Shown in pieces: positions 1 to 6,800 of a stretch of DNA of 13,146 bases (position 1 is its first letter; every line of letters starts with the position of its first letter). Location: positions 1 through 13,146 of the forward strand of contig CAYOVP010000052.1 of the NCBI GenBank assembly GCA_964407495.1. The letters run 5' to 3'. Under the pieces are notes generated by a model, which made no database searches, had not been told where the DNA came from, and saw only the letters and a list, made by a program, of their open reading frames with translations. Position numbers and translations under genes: made by a program. Source of the stretch: JAJRZX01 sp964407495 (lineage in GTDB: Bacteria; Desulfobacterota; GWC2-55-46; JADFVP01).

Positions 1-272
1 CCGTCAGCGCCCTTGAAGGTGGCCACGATGAGGCCCGAGTTGCTCTGTGGGTCGAGGTCTATCTTTATCTGCCCCGTTCCCTTTATTCTGCAACTCCCGT
101 CATAGCAGAACCTGTCGTGGCTCTCGTACTTGCCCACCTGGTATGCAGGCTTTATGCCTATCATGCTTACATGGTCTACAGTGGCACGCGCATCCGCCGA
201 GAGTATTGCCAGGACCATGGCCATGGCCATGAGAACAGAACCCATGTAGGTCATTCTTTTCTTTTCACGCAT
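1..272 (-). CDS. Secreted protein of unknown function, N-terminal part (truncated by window edge)
   Basis: The reading frame is open from an ATG at 272 to the window edge (90 codons), so the C-terminus is missing. The start is well supported: an AGGAGG-type Shine-Dalgarno lies about 8 nt upstream (281-290 on the plus strand). Residues 1-6 are basic (MREKKR), residues 9-25 are hydrophobic, and a likely signal peptidase I site follows ADARA at residue 30. The protein is therefore probably periplasmic or exported. The visible mature part is polar and contains two cysteines spaced CX4C (C56 and C61, FCYDGSC), which could form a disulphide. I do not recognise the family. It lies downstream of, and in the same direction as, the Crp/Fnr-type regulator gene, so it may belong to that regulator's transcription unit or regulon. 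Confidence 0.8.
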   Translation of the reverse strand, partial: MREKKRMTYMGSVLMAMAMVLAILSADARATVDHVSMIGIKPAYQVGKYESHDRFCYDGSCRIKGTGQIKIDLDPQSNSGLIVATFKGAD

Positions 273-349
273 CGCCCTCTCCTCCTTCCTCTGTCTCTTT
301 CACGATACCATCCTTCCCCCCTCTATAGGCCCCCTGGTACCAAACCATG

Positions 350-502
350 CTATTGCTTGTCAGCCTTCTTGAGATGTTTTTCGTTGTCCTTCGGTGCATT
401 GCCCTTTCGCAGTACTTCACCCTTTCTAAGTATTATGCAGGGGCCTTTCCCTTCTTCTGGAGGTGCCTCCTCAGCAAGCCCTTTTTTTCGCCCCTTTTCC
501 AT
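350..502 (-). CDS. Possible small protein, 50 aa, unknown function
   Basis: An ATG at 502 opens a 50-codon frame ending in TAG at 350-352. It fills much of the gap between the regulator gene (stop at 565) and the secreted-protein gene (start at 272), on the same strand. The product is highly charged and lysine-rich, starting MEKGRKKGLAEE and ending KKADKQ, with one cysteine (C22) in a short hydrophobic patch, GPCIILRKG. An in-frame TAA four codons upstream fixes this ATG as the only usual start. No good Shine-Dalgarno is present. A TAAGAT -10-like box at 509-514 would put the transcript start about at the ATG, so a leaderless message is conceivable. Third-position GC looks lower than in the neighbouring genes. 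It could equally be a chance ORF. Confidence 0.35.
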   Translation of the reverse strand: MEKGRKKGLAEEAPPEEGKGPCIILRKGEVLRKGNAPKDNEKHLKKADKQ

Positions 503-508
503 GCCTAT

Positions 509-551
509 ATCTTACACCAAGGACCTGGGCCCTGATGTAAGGGGGCTTACA
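509..551 (-). promoter_or_regulatory. Candidate Crp/Fnr-type operator with a -10-like box
   Basis: Positions 536-551 read TGTAAGGGGGCTTACA. This is TGTAA-N6-TTACA, the same half-site geometry as the E. coli CRP site TGTGA-N6-TCACA; six arm bases pair perfectly around a GGGG centre. On the minus strand a TAAGAT box (4 of 6 to TATAAT) lies at 509-514 and no good -35 is present. If transcription starts near 502, the palindrome centre sits at about -41.5, the class II activator position. It lies immediately downstream of the Crp/Fnr-family gene. As a plain hairpin it has no U-run after it on the minus strand, which argues against a terminator. Its function is inferred. Confidence 0.4.
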
Positions 552-564
552 CTCGATGGGGTTC

Positions 565-1242
565 TCAGGGGCCGGGCTCATTTACCCTGGGCATGACGAA
601 CTCCTTGCCCTCCATGAGCAGACGGCCCTCTCTTTTGAGGTTGTTTATCTCCAGAGTAACGGTCTCTCTCGTGGCCCCTATGAGGTTGGCAATCTCCTGG
701 TGAGACAGGTGTATGGTAATCTTTTTCCCCCTTGGCGTCTCCTCACCGTACTTTCCTGCAAGGTCGTTGAAGAGCGCCAGGAGCCTTGTCCGCACGTCGT
801 TGAAGATGAGGTTCTCGAGGCGGTTCTCCACCTTCCGGAGGCGCGAGCCAAACCACTTGGTAATACTCATGGAGACACCCGGGTTCTCGGCTATGAAGCG
901 CTCGAAGTCACTCTTGCTCATAGCGCAGATAAAGGAATCCTCGAGGGCCTCGGCGCTGGTCTCACGCTCAGATTCACCGGCTATGGCCATCTCGCCGAAG
1001 ATATCGCCCGGCTCGAGGATGTCTATGGTGAGTTCCTTGCCTTCTTCGGTTACGCGCGTTATCTTTATCCTCCCTTCCTTGAGGATATAGACCTTCTCTG
1101 CGCTCTCACCCATGCTGTAGATGAAACTCTTTTTCTTGATATTCACGGGCCTCAGCATGGAAGCCATGGCCGCGCGCTTCTCCTCGGGCAGGGTGGCAAA
1201 GAGTTTGTTGGTGTTTATGTACCAGAGCGTTGTCTTCTGCAT
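565..1242 (-). CDS. Crp/Fnr family transcriptional regulator
   Basis: This 225-residue protein has the full CRP layout. A cyclic-nucleotide-binding beta-barrel covers roughly residues 12-115, including the phosphate-binding-cassette region GDIFGEMAIAGESERETS (79-96). A long dimerisation helix covers about 120-150. A winged helix-turn-helix spans about 170-220, with recognition segment GATRETVTLEINNL (189-202). In the cassette, G83, E84 and R93 align with CRP G71, E72 and R82, but E94 replaces the Ser of CRP, so cAMP may not be the ligand. There is one cysteine (C106) and no N-terminal Cys cluster, so it is not an FNR-type Fe-S sensor. R192 and E193 match CRP R180 and E181, while CRP R185 is replaced by L197. 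The ATG at 1242 follows an AAGGT Shine-Dalgarno. A promoter overlapping an inverted repeat lies just upstream, suggesting autoregulation. The physiological signal cannot be read from the sequence. Confidence 0.93.
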   Translation of the reverse strand: MQKTTLWYINTNKLFATLPEEKRAAMASMLRPVNIKKKSFIYSMGESAEKVYILKEGRIKITRVTEEGKELTIDILEPGDIFGEMAIAGESERETSAEALEDSFICAMSKSDFERFIAENPGVSMSITKWFGSRLRKVENRLENLIFNDVRTRLLALFNDLAGKYGEETPRGKKITIHLSHQEIANLIGATRETVTLEINNLKREGRLLMEGKEFVMPRVNEPGP

Positions 1243-1265
1243 TCTTTACCTTTTTTATTTACTAA

Positions 1266-1294
1266 AGTATTGCAGGATTGAAATAAAATTACAA
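1266..1294 (-). promoter_or_regulatory. Predicted sigma-70-type promoter of the Crp/Fnr gene
   Basis: On the minus strand a TTGTAA -35 (1289-1294, 4 of 6) is separated by exactly 17 bp from an AATACT -10 (1266-1271, 4 of 6). The predicted start near 1259 gives a 5' leader of about 17 nt that includes the AAGGT Shine-Dalgarno and the ATG at 1242. The surrounding DNA is much more AT-rich than the genes. Both boxes are imperfect, so this is a prediction from spacing and position. Confidence 0.45.
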
Positions 1295-1310
1295 TATTTT
1301 TTCCTTGTAA
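1289..1310. promoter_or_regulatory. Perfect inverted repeat TTACAA-N10-TTGTAA, candidate operator
   Basis: Six-base arms at 1289-1294 and 1305-1310 are exact reverse complements across a T-rich 10-bp centre. One arm coincides with the predicted -35 box of the Crp/Fnr gene, and the centre lies about 40 bp upstream of the predicted transcript start. That position suits either repression or class II activation by a Crp/Fnr dimer. The half-site TGTAAGGG also occurs at 536-543 in the second palindrome, but here the TGTAA elements point outward, so the geometry is not identical. Confidence 0.45.
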
Positions 1311-1651
1311 GGGAAAAGTCCTCTGCCTATAGCCGCAGGCGCCAAGGGGTTTTCCGCCGGGGCTGGTGGGCCAACGAGGGGAGGGGTGAACTATCCCATG
1401 TGAGGAAAAAAAGAGCGGCTAATGTGCGGGGAAGAGAAGATAGTTTTCCGAAAAAGGGCCCGGCAATCTAAACTGGAAATAAAGGCTGCCAAGGAAGGAA
1501 AAAGATAAAAAAAAGGAAAGGTACTGGACTGCCCCTCCTCTTCTATGCAAGTTCTTCTCAGGTTCAGCGATAGGCGCCGGAAAGCAAGGCAACCCCGGCA
1601 CACCACGGCCCTGGGGGCATGGCTCCTGAGCCATGGGCGGCCCTGGCCCGT
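1311..1651. other. Non-coding stretch between regulator promoter and pilin gene
   Basis: I see no convincing gene here. The short frames on both strands read as low-complexity, unlike the neighbouring proteins. The plus strand is purine-rich from about 1375 to 1525, with runs such as AAAAAAAAGGAAAGG. The only clear structure is the hairpin at 1618-1635. No tRNA or recognised riboswitch motif was found by eye. Confidence 0.6.
1618..1635 (-). terminator. Hairpin downstream of the pilin gene, possible 3' end structure
   Basis: CATGGCTC (1618-1625) and GAGCCATG (1628-1635) are perfect 8-bp complements around a 2-nt centre, in practice a 7-bp stem with a 4-nt loop. The hairpin lies 17 nt past the pilin stop codon on the minus strand. 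No U-tract follows (the sequence continues CCCCCAGGGCC), so it is not a standard Rho-independent terminator. It may act as a 3'-end stabiliser. Confidence 0.3.
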
Positions 1652-2050
1652 CTACTTGGGCTGGTTGGCGAGTTCTATCCTGCCGTTACCAAAGATTACG
1701 CTGTTGTTGTCCATACCCTGTACATTGAGGGCATTGGAGTATAACTCTATATTGCCTGACCCGGCCACAATGGAGCCATTTAAAAAGACTATATCAGTGG
1801 AGGCGTTGTATCCGCCTGCCTCGAGTTTCGAGAGGCTGTCGATGGTTGCGCCCACGTGGTCTGCAAGGTAGGCCTCTGCCGCAATGTAGGCGTCCCTGGC
1901 GTCGTAGTCAAGGGTGGCCTTGTAACTTCGGAGTTTGTACTTGGTAAACGCTGGTATGGCAATAGCCACTATGATGGCGATGAGGGCAATAACTATGAGA
2001 AGTTCCACCAGCGTAAATCCGCTCTTTCCAGATAGTTCACGCAATCTCAT
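1652..2050 (-). CDS. Type IV pilin-like protein (prepilin with GFTLVE cleavage motif)
   Basis: The product has a very short basic leader followed by the class III signal KSG|FTLVELLIVIALIAIIV. Prepilin peptidase would cut after the Gly, leaving a 121-residue mature pilin with N-terminal Phe and the conserved Glu5. Mature residues 1-24 form the hydrophobic assembly helix with Pro22. F24, Y27 and Y32 fall at the same positions as the aromatics of Geobacter PilA; Y38, Y44 and Y50 continue an aromatic-studded helix. The C-terminal half (about 70-121) is Gly/Asn/Ser-rich with predicted beta strands and has no cysteines, so no disulphide D-loop. A minor pilin or type II secretion pseudopilin is possible. 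Two starts compete: ATG 2050, reported here, and TTG 2044, which has the better Shine-Dalgarno spacing. The longer ATG at 2095 has no ribosome site. No other pilus assembly gene is in the window. Confidence 0.9.
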   Translation of the reverse strand: MRLRELSGKSGFTLVELLIVIALIAIIVAIAIPAFTKYKLRSYKATLDYDARDAYIAAEAYLADHVGATIDSLSKLEAGGYNASTDIVFLNGSIVAGSGNIELYSNALNVQGMDNNSVIFGNGRIELANQPK

Positions 2051-2056
2051 CTCCTG
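2051..2056 (-). promoter_or_regulatory. Shine-Dalgarno CAGGAG that bears on the pilin start
   Basis: On the minus strand CAGGAG directly abuts the ATG at 2050 (zero spacing) but lies 6 nt before an in-frame TTG at 2042-2044. Normal spacing therefore favours the TTG. Both starts give the same mature pilin and differ by two leader residues. Confidence 0.5.
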
Positions 2057-2293
2057 ACTTAGTTGCAAGTCACCCCAAGGTCTCGCATAGACCACTGTTG
2101 CCGATTTTCTCTCAAGAAGAAACTTTTATATGTTACTTTCATCACAATCCATGTACCAGGCTCAGGGCCTGACGTCTTTCCCGGCCCCCTTCTGCAATAA
2201 CGCCCCCCTCTATTCTTAACGCCCTTTTTCACCTTCCCTTTAGTAAATCCCCAAAAAAAATCTGCCCCCTGGCCCCACGTGGATAAAAGGCAT

Positions 2294-2329
2294 CCCCACG
2301 AGCCCCAACGCCCACACCCCCCACCCCCC
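2294..2329 (-). repeat. G-quadruplex-forming tract (minus strand)
   Basis: The minus strand carries five guanine runs: G6 (2324-2329), G6 (2317-2322), G3 (2311-2313), G4 (2303-2306) and G4 (2294-2297), with loops of 1, 3, 4 and 5 nt. This fits the usual G3+N1-7 quadruplex rule with one run to spare. The G-rich strand is the coding strand of the pilin gene, whose start is about 250 bp downstream. That it folds in the cell is inferred. Confidence 0.6.
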
Positions 2330-2511
2330 ACGAGCCAACCCATTGCGGGCAAGGGCATACTCGTCTTCGCAGACATGTGTGCTACCAGGGGCCCTCAACA
2401 ATCATCACCACTCCACATTCATGGCGACCTACTATACAACCAGTCTAAGACCCTTTGCAAGGGACTGTAGTGGGGTAACATTTGGCCCGCCGAGCCCGGC
2501 ATAAAAAAATA

Positions 2512-2541
2512 TTGAGTAATGATGGTAAGATAGGATAGAAT
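2512..2541 (+). promoter_or_regulatory. Predicted sigma-70-type promoter for the TPR/TatT-like gene
   Basis: TTGAGT (2512-2517, 4 of 6) and TAGAAT (2536-2541, 5 of 6) are separated by 18 bp in a locally AT-rich segment. A start near 2548 would give a leader of about 114 nt before the ATG at 2662. Confidence 0.5.
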
Positions 2542-2661
2542 ATAAAAACCCTTACGCCAGAACCATTGGCAAGAAGGAAGGCGGGACAGGCATCAATGAC
2601 CAGTGCTTTCCCGGCCAACTGCCCCTCTGCCCCTTCATAGGAAGCAGGGCCGCACCTTTAC

Positions 2662-3630
2662 ATGGCCAGGAAACCAAACCATCGAGCGAGGCCAGTGCAA
2701 TTGCGAAGAGCAGGACGACACCTATTTATCTTGACATTGCTACTCACTCTCATGCTCGGCGTGGCAGAGGCAGGTCCTGCTCCCACAGAGGCCCCCGCGC
2801 GCCCCACTGAGCCCACAGCCGCCGAGACCCCAACGCCCCCGCCTCCTGCGCCCACGCTTTCTGCCGATGAGATAGAAGACCTCATATACCGGGGTGACGA
2901 GTTTTTCCGACTCCGGGGGGCCAACCATATAAAGGACAGGGCCTATCCTGCCAATGTGAGAAACGCCCTCGACCTGTACCTGCAGGCCTACGAGGGAGGC
3001 AAGCCTACAGAAGACCTCGTCATAAAGATACTGCATGCCTCTTACTATTACGTAACATATGCCGAGAAAGACAAGAACCGCCGGAAAGAGGCCGTGGACA
3101 GGGCCATGGAGATAGGACAAAAGGGACTCGAGGAGTTTTCTGATAGCGCCGGCATACACTACTGGATGGCCGCGCTCTGGGGGGCCTGGAGCAGGGTTTA
3201 CGGCACCTTTGCCTCGGCGAGAAATGACGTGGCCCTGAAGATAAGGGCCCTTGCAGAAAAAACCATTGAACTCGACCCTGAGTATGCAGAGGGTGGTGGA
3301 TACAGGACTCTCGGCAGACTCCACTTCAAGACCCCATACATACCCTTCTTCATCACATGGCCTGATAAGAAAAAGGCCCTTAAACTCCTCGAAAAGGCCG
3401 TGAAGACAGGGCCCAGGAACCTTACCAACCATCTCTTCTATGCAGAGTCGCTCCTGTACAGGAACCAGAGAGACAAGGCGGAAAAAGAGATAAAACTCGT
3501 ACTAAAGGCCAAGATACGCGAAGAAAGGGTGGTGGAGGAACTGCGGGTGAAAAAAGAGGCCAAGGAACTCCTCAATACGCTCTACGAAAAACTGGACCCA
3601 GAGATGCAGAGAAGGATGATCATAAAGTAG
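2662..3630 (+). CDS. Exported TPR/TatT-like protein
   Basis: This 322-residue protein has a basic N-terminal stretch, a hydrophobic signal segment (LFILTLLLTLMLGV, about 21-34) and a probable cleavage after AEA near residue 37. A Pro/Thr/Ala-rich linker (38-66) follows, then an all-helical repeat domain. Features recalling the TRAP-transporter T-component (TatT) and related TPR proteins are GIHYWMAALWGAWSRV (164-179), the YRTLGRLHFKTPY segment (214-226) and a KKALKLLEKAVKTGPRNLTNHLFYAESLL repeat (237-265). It probably sits in the periplasm or is envelope-anchored and works as a scaffold or ligand-binding partner. There is no lipobox Cys. No TRAP transporter genes adjoin it, so the role is open. 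The ATG at 2662 has only a distant AGGG as ribosome site; a GTG at 2695 preceded by GAGG would give a more typical signal-peptide n-region. The gene ends 26 bp before the assembly gap. Confidence 0.75.
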   Translation: MARKPNHRARPVQLRRAGRHLFILTLLLTLMLGVAEAGPAPTEAPARPTEPTAAETPTPPPPAPTLSADEIEDLIYRGDEFFRLRGANHIKDRAYPANVRNALDLYLQAYEGGKPTEDLVIKILHASYYYVTYAEKDKNRRKEAVDRAMEIGQKGLEEFSDSAGIHYWMAALWGAWSRVYGTFASARNDVALKIRALAEKTIELDPEYAEGGGYRTLGRLHFKTPYIPFFITWPDKKKALKLLEKAVKTGPRNLTNHLFYAESLLYRNQRDKAEKEIKLVLKAKIREERVVEELRVKKEAKELLNTLYEKLDPEMQRRMIIK

Positions 3631-3656
3631 CCCTCTCTCCCAAGCGCCTCTGGGGG

Positions 3657-3756
3657 NNNNNNNNNNNNNNNNNNNNNNNNNNNNNNNNNNNNNNNNNNNN
3701 NNNNNNNNNNNNNNNNNNNNNNNNNNNNNNNNNNNNNNNNNNNNNNNNNNNNNNNN
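3657..3756. other. Assembly gap (100 N)
   Basis: Exactly 100 Ns, the usual placeholder for a scaffold join of unknown size. Both flanks are G-runs (left TGGGGG, right GGGGGTGCC), and short GTGCCAAGG-type repeats follow on the right, so a repeat or G-rich sequence probably broke the assembly. The true distance between the TPR gene and the helicase gene is unknown, and genes could be hidden here. Confidence 0.97.
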
Positions 3757-3772
3757 GGGGGTGCCAAGGGGG

Positions 3773-3856
3773 GTGCCCAAGGCGTTCAGAGTTCATATTT
3801 TCTTATCAGCCAGGCCGAAACAGTCGAACGGATGTGCCCAAGGCCTTCAGAGTTCA
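3773..3856. repeat. Pair of 23-bp direct repeats beside the assembly gap
   Basis: Positions 3773-3795 and 3834-3856 match at 22 of 23 bases (GTGCCCAAGGC, then G or C, then TTCAGAGTTCA), 61 bp start to start. The second copy contains the stop codon and last codons of the helicase-nuclease gene. A shorter related element, GTGCCAAGG, lies at 3761-3769 against the gap. The sequence between the copies is not duplicated, so this is not a simple tandem duplication. Confidence 0.85.
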
Positions 3857-6800
3857 CACCAGGCGGGTATGGCCGGGTAATAAAGTCCCTTTCTTATGGT
3901 GCCCTCACTGCTTAAAAGTCCCTTGGCCCTACCTCGAGAGGCCTTCAAGAGGAGCCTCGCGTACCCCTCCAACTGCGGCCTGTACCGCTCCCTCTCTTGG
4001 GCAAGGAACCTCTCCAGCGAGCCACCCCTGTGCTCGCCTGTCTTGTAATCAATTATCCAGCGCGTGCCGTCCTCGTCCAGAAAGGTCCTGTCTATGACCA
4101 CGCGGCGTACCACGCCGTCGAGCAGGCCCGTGAGGGCCACCTCGGCCCCGGCCTCTCTCTGAGCGCCGAGGACCCATCGGCCCCTCTCGTCCGCGAGGGC
4201 CTTGCAGACAATCTCCACGCACCTCTTTGCCCCTGCCCCGGCCTCGACCCTGTTCAGGCCAAGGCCCCGGAGCATGGCCTCCATGGCAGGCCTCTCGGCG
4301 ACGACCCTCTCCCGGTCCCAGCGGTCAAGGCCCTCGACGGCCACGCGATACAGATAGCCGTGCACCACGGTGCCGACCTGCCGCGCCTCTCTGCCCGCCC
4401 AGTCAAAGACAGGGCGTTCGAGCGGACGGGCCATCTGGTCCGGGCCAGGTCTGGAGGCACCTCTGCAGGGAGGAGCAGGCTCAGGCAAGCGCCAGGAGAG
4501 GGCGAGGCGTCTGAGTAGAGAGGCCCTTGGCGCTCCCGAGACATCCCTGCCTCTTTCCCCCGTCTCACCAGGCCTGAGAATCATCTTCTCTTCCAGCGCA
4601 AACTCTATCAGCCGGAGGAAGGAACCTGCAACGGTCTTCAGTCTGCCCTCCTTTTCCTCTGCATGTCCAAGGAGATAGAGCCCCTTTGCCGCCCTTGTGG
4701 CCGCCACGTAGAGCAGGCGCCTGTCCTCGAGGTCCTGGCGCTCGGCGTACACCCCCCTTATGTACTCGTATACGTGGTTACTGTCGTCATCGCCCTTTTT
4801 TCTCATGGGAGCAAGGATGAGGTCTTCTCCACGCTCCAGCCAGTAGAGGATCTCACTATCAGGTCTCCTGGCCTTCTTGCCAAAACCCGGCAGTATCACG
4901 TAATCGAACTCCAGGCCCTTTGCCCCGTGTATGGTCATGACCTGTACGGCGTTCTCCGGCGCCGGTGAGGCCTCGGCATAGAGCCCCTTCACCTGGGCTG
5001 TGAGCACCTCGGCAGTCAAGACCTCGCCCGTGCGGTCAAGGGTTTCCACGATATCGAAAAATCGCCCTGCCTCGGCCATGGCGTTCTCGTCATCACCATA
5101 GAGGGCCGGCCCGCCAAGGGCTGTCCAGAGCCCCTCGAGTAGCCTTCTCGCACTGGTTCTCCCTTTAAGGGAGACGGCACGGGACATGGTCCGGTGAAAT
5201 CGAAGGACACGCTCCCTGCCATCATCCGATAGGGCTCTTAGGCGATTCTCATCACCAAGGAGCCCCCAGACAGGCCCTGTGCCGCTACCGAGCAAGAGGG
5301 CGTGAAGGTCTGCCAGGCCAAGGCCGCACCAACCGGCGCGGAGCACAGCAAGCCATGCCACCCTGTCCATTGGGTCCAGGAGGGCCCGCTCCAGGGCAAG
5401 GAGGTCGCTTATCACGGGCCTTTCTTCGAGGGGCTCGAGGTCCTTGGCCTGAAAGACCAGACCCTCGGTGCGAAACCTCTCGACTATTGCCCTCAGGTGC
5501 TCACGCGTCCGTCCAAGAACCGCCTTCGTGCTCCCTGGAGGCAGACCCCTTATTATCTCCAGTACATCCCATGCCTCCCTCTCGTCATCCCTCCTGGTAT
5601 AGACCCTCATGCTTACGCCAGGGCCCCCTCTGCCAACCATGGACTCGGACTCTGCAAATGCCACTGCCCCGCGTAGCGGGTCCTCCAGAGGGGGAAAGGC
5701 CGGGCCAATGGTCCTGTTCACCCAGTCTACGAGGGGTGCGGTGGAGCGGAAGTTGGTCCTGAGCCTTATGTACCGGGGCCTCAGGCCCCGCAGGCCCTCT
5801 CTCGCAGAACGCAGAAAGAGCCCCACGTCAGCATCGCGAAAACGGTAGATGGACTGCATGGGATCGCCGACGAGAAAGAGCGTCCTGCCATCGCCTGGCA
5901 CCCACCCCTCTGTAAGGGCCTCGATGAGCCGTATCTGTGTCCATGAGGTATCCTGGAACTCGTCTACAAGGATATGGCTAATAGAGTTGTCGAGACCGAG
6001 GAGGAGGTCTGTAGGCATGTCAGGTCTGCCGAGGGCCTCGAGCGCGCCGAGCGAAAGAGCGGGAAAATCGAGTACTCCCTCTTCCATGAAGACCTCGTTC
6101 AACTGCGAGACCGCCTCTGGAAGAAGGTTGACGAGTGCGCAGAGGGTCTTCCAGTCTTCCTCCTCATAGCGCGGCCAGGGCAGGCGCCTCACCTCTGAAA
6201 GCGCGGCAAGTAGGTCCTTGCAGTCGGAAAGGGCCTCGAGGAGGTCCTTGAAACCCTCCTTTGCGGCAACAGCCGCTCTCGTCTTCTCACTGGGGAAACC
6301 AAGCCTCTTGTTCACACCCCCTGGTTTTCTCCAGGCCGTCTCCCTGGCATTAGTGGTGAGTAGGGCCGCTACAGCCTTCCAGGCCCCGAGGTTCGCGGCC
6401 CGTGGCGCGGGCAGACCAGTAAGACCTTGAAGCGTCCTTATCTCATTGCCATCTGCCACGTGTTCGGCGGCATACCTTGCCGAGGCGCAGAAATCGTCTT
6501 CGAGGCCGCGCGGAAAGGCCTCGGCTGCGCGAGACAGGGCGTCCTCCACGAGCCCCTGGAGGGCATCCTCAAGCCTCGGCCTCTGGCCTCCGCCTGCGAT
6601 GTGACGGAGCCACTGGTCCCGTTTTGCGAGCATGACCTCTATCTTTCCAAGGAGGTCTTCTGCATTGTTGTCATTATACCTGAGGAGTTGCATGATATCT
6701 CGACCAAGGGCGCTCTCCTCCTCAAGGAGGGCCAGGGTGCGGCGCGCCGCCTCTTCATAGAGAGGCCAGGGCCTCTCGGTAACAGATGGCTCTGTGCCGA

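Larger units (their letters stand above)
2057..2661. other. Intergenic region between divergent pilin and TPR genes
   Basis: About 600 bp lie between the two divergently transcribed genes, with no convincing coding frame on either strand. The region holds a C-rich tract that is G-quadruplex-forming on the minus strand (2294-2329), an imperfect 19-bp palindrome around CCCTTTGCAAGGG (2448-2466) and a sigma-70-like promoter facing the TPR gene (2512-2541). I found no clear pilin promoter; a sigma-54 reading near 2143-2160 lacks the -12 GC. Confidence 0.6.

Noticed and set aside
556..1281. 241-codon plus-strand frame opposite the Crp/Fnr gene
   Set aside because: It is fully antisense to a gene with clear Crp/Fnr domains; the frame is open because of the codon composition of the real gene and has no recognisable domain.
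2143..2160. Sigma-54 promoter for the pilin gene (TGGTACA-N4-TTGTG on the minus strand)
   Set aside because: The -24 GG is present but the -12 GC is GT, so the key element is missing.
2059..2376. 105-codon minus-strand frame upstream of the pilin gene
   Set aside because: Gly/Trp-rich translation of the G-run region with no motif or ribosome site; looks like non-coding DNA.
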